From an uncultured Ruminococcus sp. (lineage in GTDB: Bacteria > Bacillota > Clostridia > Oscillospirales > Ruminococcaceae): DNA of 16,422 nucleotides. Positions 12,332-16,422 of this stretch are shown piece after piece. Every line of letters begins with the position of its first letter. Positions within the stretch are counted from its first letter, which is position 1. Location: contig USNJ01000022.1 of assembly GCA_900556055.1 (NCBI GenBank), positions 1-16,422 of the forward strand. Reading direction: 5' to 3'. Position numbers and translations under genes: made by a program. The notes beneath the pieces are model-generated. The model was not told the origin of the DNA and did not search any database. It saw only the letters and a list, made by a program, of their open reading frames with translations.

Positions 12332-14167
12332 ATGTCACTTACTAAGAACCCCAATGTTAATAAGTGGGTCGATGAAATGGTAGCACTCACAAAGCCTGAT
12401 AAGGTTGTCTGGATCGACGGAAGCAAGGAGCAGATCGATGCTCTTACGGATGAGGTTTGCTCCCTTCCCGAGGGCAACAGAGATAAGATGTACAGACTGA
12501 ACCCCGAGAAGCTCCCCGGCTGTCTTTATCACAGAACTCTCCCCAACGACGTTGCTCGTGTTGAGGACAGAACTTTCATCTGCACACCTACAAAGGAAGA
12601 AGCAGGTCCTACAAACAACTGGTGCGATCCTGCTGAGATGTATGCTAAGCTTTCCGCTCTCTATGACGGCGTTATGAAGGGCAGAACAATGTATGTTATC
12701 CCCTACTCCATGGGTCCTATCGGTTCTCCTCTCGCTAAGGTAGGCGTTGAGCTGACAGACTCCATCTATGTTGTTCTTAACATGAACATCATGACAAGAA
12801 TGGGTCAGGCTGCATTTGAGAACCTCGGCGATACATCCAACGACTTCGTAAGAGGTCTCCACTCCAAGGCTAATGTTGATCCTGAGAATAGATACATCGT
12901 TCAGTTCCCCCAGGACAACACGATCTGGTCAATCAACTCTGCTTACGGCGGAAACGTTCTCCTCGGCAAGAAGTGCTTCGCTCTCCGTATCGCTTCCTAC
13001 CAGGGCAAGAACGAGGGCTGGATGGCTGAGCATATGCTTATCCTCGGCGTTAAGAAGCCCGATGGCAAGATCGTTTATATCACAGCTGCATTCCCCTCTG
13101 CTTGCGGCAAGACCAACCTGGCTATGCTCATTCCTCCCGAGGGATACAAGAAGGCTGGCTACGAAGTATTCACAGTCGGCGATGATATCGCTTGGATGAA
13201 GCCCGGCGATGACGGACGTCTCTACGCTATCAACCCTGAGAACGGATTCTTCGGTGTTGCTCCCGGAACAAATGCTAAGTCCAATCCTAACGCTCTTGCT
13301 TGCACAAGAAGCAATACTATCTTCACAAACGTTGCTCTTAACAATGCTGATAACACCGTTTGGTGGGAAGGTCTTGACAAGAATCCTCCTGAGGATGCAA
13401 CTGAGTGGAAGGGCGCAAAGGTAAACGGCAAGGAATTCACATCTGTTATCGGTGCAGACGGCAAGCCTCAGAAGCTCGCTCACCCCAACTCCAGATTTAC
13501 AGCTCCTTCCGCAAACTGCCCCTGCCTCTCCTCTGAATTCAACAATCCTAACGGAGTTCCTGTTTCCGCTATCATCTTCGGCGGCAGACGTGCTTCCACA
13601 ACTCCTCTCGTATATCAGTCCTTCGACTGGACACACGGCACATACGTTGGTTCTGCTGTATCTTCCGAAACAACAGCAGCTGCAACAGGTGCAGTAGGCG
13701 TTCTCCGTCACGATCCTATGGCTATGAAGCCTTTCATCGGCTACAACGTAGGCGATTACTGGGCTCACTGGCTTGAGATGGGCGAGAAGCTCGGCGACAA
13801 GGCTCCTAAGATCTTCAACGTTAACTGGTTCAAGCAGGACGAGAACGGCAACTTCATGTGGCCCGGATTCGGTGACAACATGAGAGTTCTCGACTGGATC
13901 ATCAAGAGATGCGAAGGCACAATCGATGCAGAAGAAACAGCTATCGGTTTCGTTCCTAAGAAGGGCGATATCAATGTTGAGGGCATCGAGGACGAAGTAA
14001 CTCCTGATGTTATGGATAAGCTCCTCTACATCGACAAGGATCTCTGGCTCAAGGAGATCGCTGAGATGCGCAGATACTACAAGGAAGATATCTCCGATAA
14101 GGGCGGTCACATTCCTGCTGCTCTTACAGCTCAGCTCGATAAGCTCGAAGCAAGACTCAACAAGTAA
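12332..14167 (+). CDS. pckA: Phosphoenolpyruvate carboxykinase (GTP-type)
   Basis: A 611-residue enzyme interconverting oxaloacetate plus GTP with PEP, CO2 and GDP. Length and motifs match the GTP-dependent family, not the shorter ATP-type. They include the substrate-binding SYGGNVLLG-like region at 203-212, RIASYQGKNEGWMAEHM, the P-loop-like FPSACGKTN at 254-262 with the reactive Cys258, the metal-site VGDDIAW, FGGRRASTTPLV, and SSETTAAA. In rumen and gut anaerobes it usually runs in the PEP-carboxylating direction towards succinate. Codon bias is very strong, like the adjacent ribosomal genes, suggesting high expression. It is a single-gene transcript with its own promoter, long leader and terminator. 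Confidence 0.97.
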   Translation: MSLTKNPNVNKWVDEMVALTKPDKVVWIDGSKEQIDALTDEVCSLPEGNRDKMYRLNPEKLPGCLYHRTLPNDVARVEDRTFICTPTKEEAGPTNNWCDPAEMYAKLSALYDGVMKGRTMYVIPYSMGPIGSPLAKVGVELTDSIYVVLNMNIMTRMGQAAFENLGDTSNDFVRGLHSKANVDPENRYIVQFPQDNTIWSINSAYGGNVLLGKKCFALRIASYQGKNEGWMAEHMLILGVKKPDGKIVYITAAFPSACGKTNLAMLIPPEGYKKAGYEVFTVGDDIAWMKPGDDGRLYAINPENGFFGVAPGTNAKSNPNALACTRSNTIFTNVALNNADNTVWWEGLDKNPPEDATEWKGAKVNGKEFTSVIGADGKPQKLAHPNSRFTAPSANCPCLSSEFNNPNGVPVSAIIFGGRRASTTPLVYQSFDWTHGTYVGSAVSSETTAAATGAVGVLRHDPMAMKPFIGYNVGDYWAHWLEMGEKLGDKAPKIFNVNWFKQDENGNFMWPGFGDNMRVLDWIIKRCEGTIDAEETAIGFVPKKGDINVEGIEDEVTPDVMDKLLYIDKDLWLKEIAEMRRYYKEDISDKGGHIPAALTAQLDKLEARLNK

Positions 14168-14188
14168 TATCTTAACTGATATAAATGG

Positions 14189-14220
14189 CGGCTCCCGATC
14201 ATTTCGGGGGTCGTTTTTTT
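14189..14220 (+). terminator. Intrinsic terminator of pckA
   Basis: CGGCTCCCGA (14189-14198) pairs with TCGGGGGTCG (14204-14213), with two G-U pairs, around TCATT. Seven T residues follow. Confidence 0.9.
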
Positions 14221-14258
14221 ATAATAAAAGCCATTAGAATTATGAGTTTTTATTATTA
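14219..14258. repeat. Short copy of a MITE-like palindromic element
   Basis: The first 26 bases (14219-14244) are identical to 16316-16341. The following bases (AGTTTTTATTATTA) match the right end of the longer copy (GGTTTTTAGTATTA) at 12 of 14 positions. The two ends form an inverted repeat (ATAATAAAA / TTTTATTAT). It reads as an internally deleted version of the element at 16316-16422. Confidence 0.65.
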
Positions 14259-14263
14259 TGCAT

Positions 14264-14304
14264 ATAAAAAGGTCCCGACGAACATCACCTGTCCGTCGGG
14301 ACCT
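14264..14304 (-). terminator. Intrinsic terminator of the LacI-sensor GGDEF gene
   Basis: AGGTCCCGACG (14270-14280) and CGTCGGGACCT (14294-14304) form a perfect 11-bp stem. On the minus strand it is followed by a T-run (TTTTTATATG) just after the gene's stop codon. Confidence 0.9.
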
Positions 14305-14308
14305 GTAT

Positions 14309-16192
14309 TCACATTCTTCCCGTATGTCTGCGTTTCTTTTCATTGAGCATCTGGGCATCTGCAACGGAAAGCAGTTCATCAAACGAAAGATTTTCGCTTA
14401 TAACGCCGCTCGATGCGCCCATAGTTACCGAAACATCATACGGCTTGCCGTCCGTGCTGCTCTGACGGCTCAGACAATCGGAAATGTAATTCATGTAGTC
14501 CTCACCCGTAACACTGTCACCTATCGAAACGAGTACAAATTCATCGCCGCCGTATCTGAAGCAGCTCGCTCCGATGTTCTTTCCCAGAGTTGCCGCCGCC
14601 TCCGAAAACGCCTCGGCAGATGTTTTTATCGCATAATCTCCCTCAATGTGTCCGAAAGTATCGTTTATATACTTCAGTCTGTTAAGGTCACCGATTATCA
14701 TGGTTATCTTTGTTCCGCGGGCGATATTTATGCTGAATGCATCAAAGCTCAGGCGGTTTCCTATGCCTGTCAGAGCATCGGTATTTGCGTTTCTGCGCAT
14801 GATGTCACTGTAAATTCTCAGATTGTTTCTCATTCGCAGACTTTCAAGCGCATTGCTTAGGTTGCGCATCCACGCACGGAAGCATGATGAATAAACAACA
14901 GGCTCTGCGCCGTATGATGCCGCCGCATAGCCAAAGCATCTGTCATAAAAATGAATAGGCGAAAAATAAACAGCAGTCGGATAGCTCCTCGGCTTGAACA
15001 GCCACGGCACCATCTCGGATTTGTCAAACATGACATTCCTTTTAACAACAACGTCCTCCTGACGCAGAAACTGCATCTCGATCTTATCCGAATATCCCTC
15101 GACACGATATCCGGATTTCTCTTCGATCGTGCTCATCCAGTCCGTACACAGGCAGATGGAGAACATTTTTACATCTCCGAGCTGATAGCTGTACCAGTTG
15201 GCATGCGTGTTAAAATCGTCTATATTATTATCGGAAATAAGCTCTTCCATCATAAAATTGTGTGTCGAATGGAAATCCGTCTGGAAATTCATATCCTTAT
15301 TTACGTAATTTGTATCATGGCTTATAACAGGCTCACAGCCGCAGCTTTTGTTCACAAGGACCTGTATGGGGTGCTTTTCAAGCGATACTTCCCTGTCCCC
15401 CAGAGCACCCGCTATATAATCGGCAGCACGGTACGCAGTTCCCTCAGTATCTATCACAGTTCCGCAGATAGGGATGTCATACTCCGCCGAATTGTTAAGG
15501 TCATGGCAAACAACGGCAATATCCTCGGGAATTGAAAATCCTCTTTTTCTGAGTGACTCGCATACTCCCACTGCGCTCTGTATTGAACAGCAGACAACCG
15601 CCTGATATTTAAGCTTTCCGTTATCGATAAGATCGTTTATAAATTTCTCACCGTCTGTAAACCAGAAATCCCCATAGTAAACGACAGTTTTGTCGGAAAA
15701 TCCGTGCTTTTCCATGGATCTAAGATATCCGTTCGCGCGGTTTATAGCATGGAGATGTCCCCTTGAGCCTGTTATCATGGCTATGTCGGTGAACTTATGC
15801 ACATCTATCAGATGATCCGTCAGTGCGCAGACAGCGGCTTCATCATCAGCGCATACCGAAACAAATCCCTCAGCGTCCATATCAATGCTGACCTTGGGAC
15901 CGTTGAATTTTGCATTTATCTCATTTATGAGCTTGTCCGCCACGCCCGGCATCTTCAGTGTATCCGGCAGGATAATGACCGCATCGAGCAGATCGTAATT
16001 GACTATATTGAAAATATTTGCATCGCCTCTTGCGAATTTTTCATCAACATCGCTTTTAACGGACATGCAAAATACCGCAGCATCATAATTCAGCTTGAAC
16101 AGGCACTTCAGCAGCGGCACCATAACGTGTGACTGATAGTAATCATCCGGCTGCGAAAGCAAAATGCCTATCAGACGGCGCTGTTTGTTCAT
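14309..16192 (-). CDS. LacI-type sensor fused to GGDEF diguanylate cyclase
   Basis: A 627-residue soluble protein. Residues about 5-288 form a LacI/RbsB-like ligand-binding domain (RRLIGILLSQP start, DIAMITGSRGHLHAINRANGY, IPEDIAVVCHD, ending NKSCGCEP) without any helix-turn-helix. Residues about 295-460 look like a GAF-like linker. Residues 466-625 are a GGDEF domain with TDALTGIGNR, GDLNRLKYINDTFGH (Asp502) and an intact RYGGDEF (548-552). The usual RxxD inhibitory site upstream of GGDEF is absent (NIGA). It probably makes cyclic di-GMP in response to a cytosolic, perhaps sugar-derived, ligand; that is inference. No membrane helix or signal peptide is visible. It is a single-gene transcript, convergent with pckA. 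Confidence 0.9.
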   Translation of the reverse strand: MNKQRRLIGILLSQPDDYYQSHVMVPLLKCLFKLNYDAAVFCMSVKSDVDEKFARGDANIFNIVNYDLLDAVIILPDTLKMPGVADKLINEINAKFNGPKVSIDMDAEGFVSVCADDEAAVCALTDHLIDVHKFTDIAMITGSRGHLHAINRANGYLRSMEKHGFSDKTVVYYGDFWFTDGEKFINDLIDNGKLKYQAVVCCSIQSAVGVCESLRKRGFSIPEDIAVVCHDLNNSAEYDIPICGTVIDTEGTAYRAADYIAGALGDREVSLEKHPIQVLVNKSCGCEPVISHDTNYVNKDMNFQTDFHSTHNFMMEELISDNNIDDFNTHANWYSYQLGDVKMFSICLCTDWMSTIEEKSGYRVEGYSDKIEMQFLRQEDVVVKRNVMFDKSEMVPWLFKPRSYPTAVYFSPIHFYDRCFGYAAASYGAEPVVYSSCFRAWMRNLSNALESLRMRNNLRIYSDIMRRNANTDALTGIGNRLSFDAFSINIARGTKITMIIGDLNRLKYINDTFGHIEGDYAIKTSAEAFSEAAATLGKNIGASCFRYGGDEFVLVSIGDSVTGEDYMNYISDCLSRQSSTDGKPYDVSVTMGASSGVISENLSFDELLSVADAQMLNEKKRRHTGRM

Positions 16193-16214
16193 TGGCGATA
16201 ACCATTCCTTTCCA

Positions 16215-16229
16215 TTAAACAGTGTTAAA
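16215..16229. promoter_or_regulatory. Dyad in the leader of the GGDEF gene
   Basis: TTAAACAGTGTTAAA is a near-perfect dyad (6 of 7 pairs) lying between the predicted transcription start (about 16242) and the start codon. It could be an operator; no regulator is assigned. Confidence 0.35.
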
Positions 16230-16248
16230 TTACATACAATTCAATTTA

Positions 16249-16277
16249 ATTATACTGCATTTCTGAAATTTTTGCAA
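16249..16277 (-). promoter_or_regulatory. Promoter of the LacI-sensor GGDEF gene
   Basis: On the minus strand TTGCAA (16277-16272) and TATAAT (16254-16249) are 17 bp apart, leaving a leader of about 50 nt. Confidence 0.65.
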
Positions 16278-16315
16278 TGTGAATTCTCCACCTTATTTAT
16301 TGCACAAATTTCATC

Positions 16316-16422
16316 TTATAATAAAAGCCATTAGAATTATGGAGAAGAAATCGCCGCAAAAGCTTTGATATATGCGGTTTTGCGGCGGGAGATTCCCATA
16401 ATTCAATGGGTTTTTAGTATTA
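16316..16422. repeat. MITE-like palindromic element (may extend past the window end)
   Basis: The left end (from 16316) and the reverse complement of the right end (to 16422) share a TWATAMTAAAARCC-like terminal inverted repeat (11 of 14 matches). Next come inverted CCATTAGAATTATGG (16328-16342) against CCATAATTCAATGG (16396-16409), then CGCCGCAAAA (16352-16361) against TTTTGCGGCG (16378-16387). The whole stretch can fold into one long interrupted hairpin. It has no coding capacity. A shorter relative lies at 14219-14258. Confidence 0.65.

Noticed and set aside
12929..14110. Long open frame (393 codons) antisense to pckA
   Set aside because: It is an artefact of the strong codon bias of pckA; the protein has no recognisable domain and no ribosome binding site.
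14951..15535. Open frame of 194 codons on the plus strand inside the GGDEF gene
   Set aside because: It lies opposite a clear multi-domain gene, has no ribosome binding site, and its product looks like no family.
16316..16422. Reading the end element as an ordinary terminator
   Set aside because: Its CCCAT/ATGGG hairpin followed by TTTTT is terminator-like on the plus strand, but no plus-strand gene precedes it in the window, and the paired ends and second copy fit a repeat element better.
1..16422. CRISPR array, tRNA, rRNA, phage or integrase genes
   Set aside because: I looked for spaced repeats, tRNA-like cloverleaf ends and recombinase motifs and saw none.

Overview
The window looks like chromosomal DNA of a low-to-moderate GC Gram-positive anaerobe, most likely a Ruminococcus-like member of the Oscillospiraceae. 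This is an inference. It rests on strong AGGAGG-type ribosome binding sites, repeated TTGACA-17 bp-TATAAT promoters, an ABC permease/LytTR/DUF3021 module, a clostridial-type HPr, GTP-dependent PEP carboxykinase, and clostridial-style peptidoglycan-binding repeat proteins. No phage, CRISPR array, tRNA or rRNA gene was seen.

Layout. Bases 1-1517 (+): the 3' end of an ABC-2 type permease gene, a LytTR DNA-binding regulator and a DUF3021 membrane protein, closed by a bidirectional terminator. Bases 1535-3565 (-): a LacI-family regulator with an operator-like palindrome over its own promoter, an HPr-like phosphocarrier lacking the regulatory Ser46, and a PduL-type phosphotransacylase with its own promoter. 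Bases 3756-5868 (+): three consecutive genes that together encode one transthyretin-like domain and about five peptidoglycan-binding-like repeats, with no visible export signal or catalytic domain. Bases 5920-7479 (-): a two-domain PPK2 polyphosphate:AMP phosphotransferase. Bases 7493-9651 (-): a probable operon of an Rrf2 regulator, an SGNH hydrolase and quinolinate synthase NadA. Bases 9750-10623 (+): a divergent amidohydrolase whose promoter shares ACCTA motifs with the Rrf2 promoter. Bases 10652-11926 (+): the conserved rpsF-ssb-rpsR operon. Bases 11927-14220 (+): GTP-type pckA behind a long AT-rich upstream region and a roughly 195-nt leader that can fold. Bases 14264-16277 (-): a cytosolic LacI-type sensor fused to a GGDEF diguanylate cyclase.

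Themes. Central metabolism and energy genes (pckA, pduL, nadA, the polyphosphate:AMP phosphotransferase) sit among sugar-sensing regulators (LacI, HPr, and a LacI-sensor diguanylate cyclase). Most genes look ordinary.

The observations I would follow up are: a pair of related MITE-like palindromic elements flanking the GGDEF gene, one of about 40 bp with its middle missing and one of at least 107 bp; the foldable pckA leader with mutually exclusive pairings; the split peptidoglycan-binding module; the HPr without Ser46 next to a LacI regulator; and the shared motif between the divergent Rrf2 and amidohydrolase promoters.
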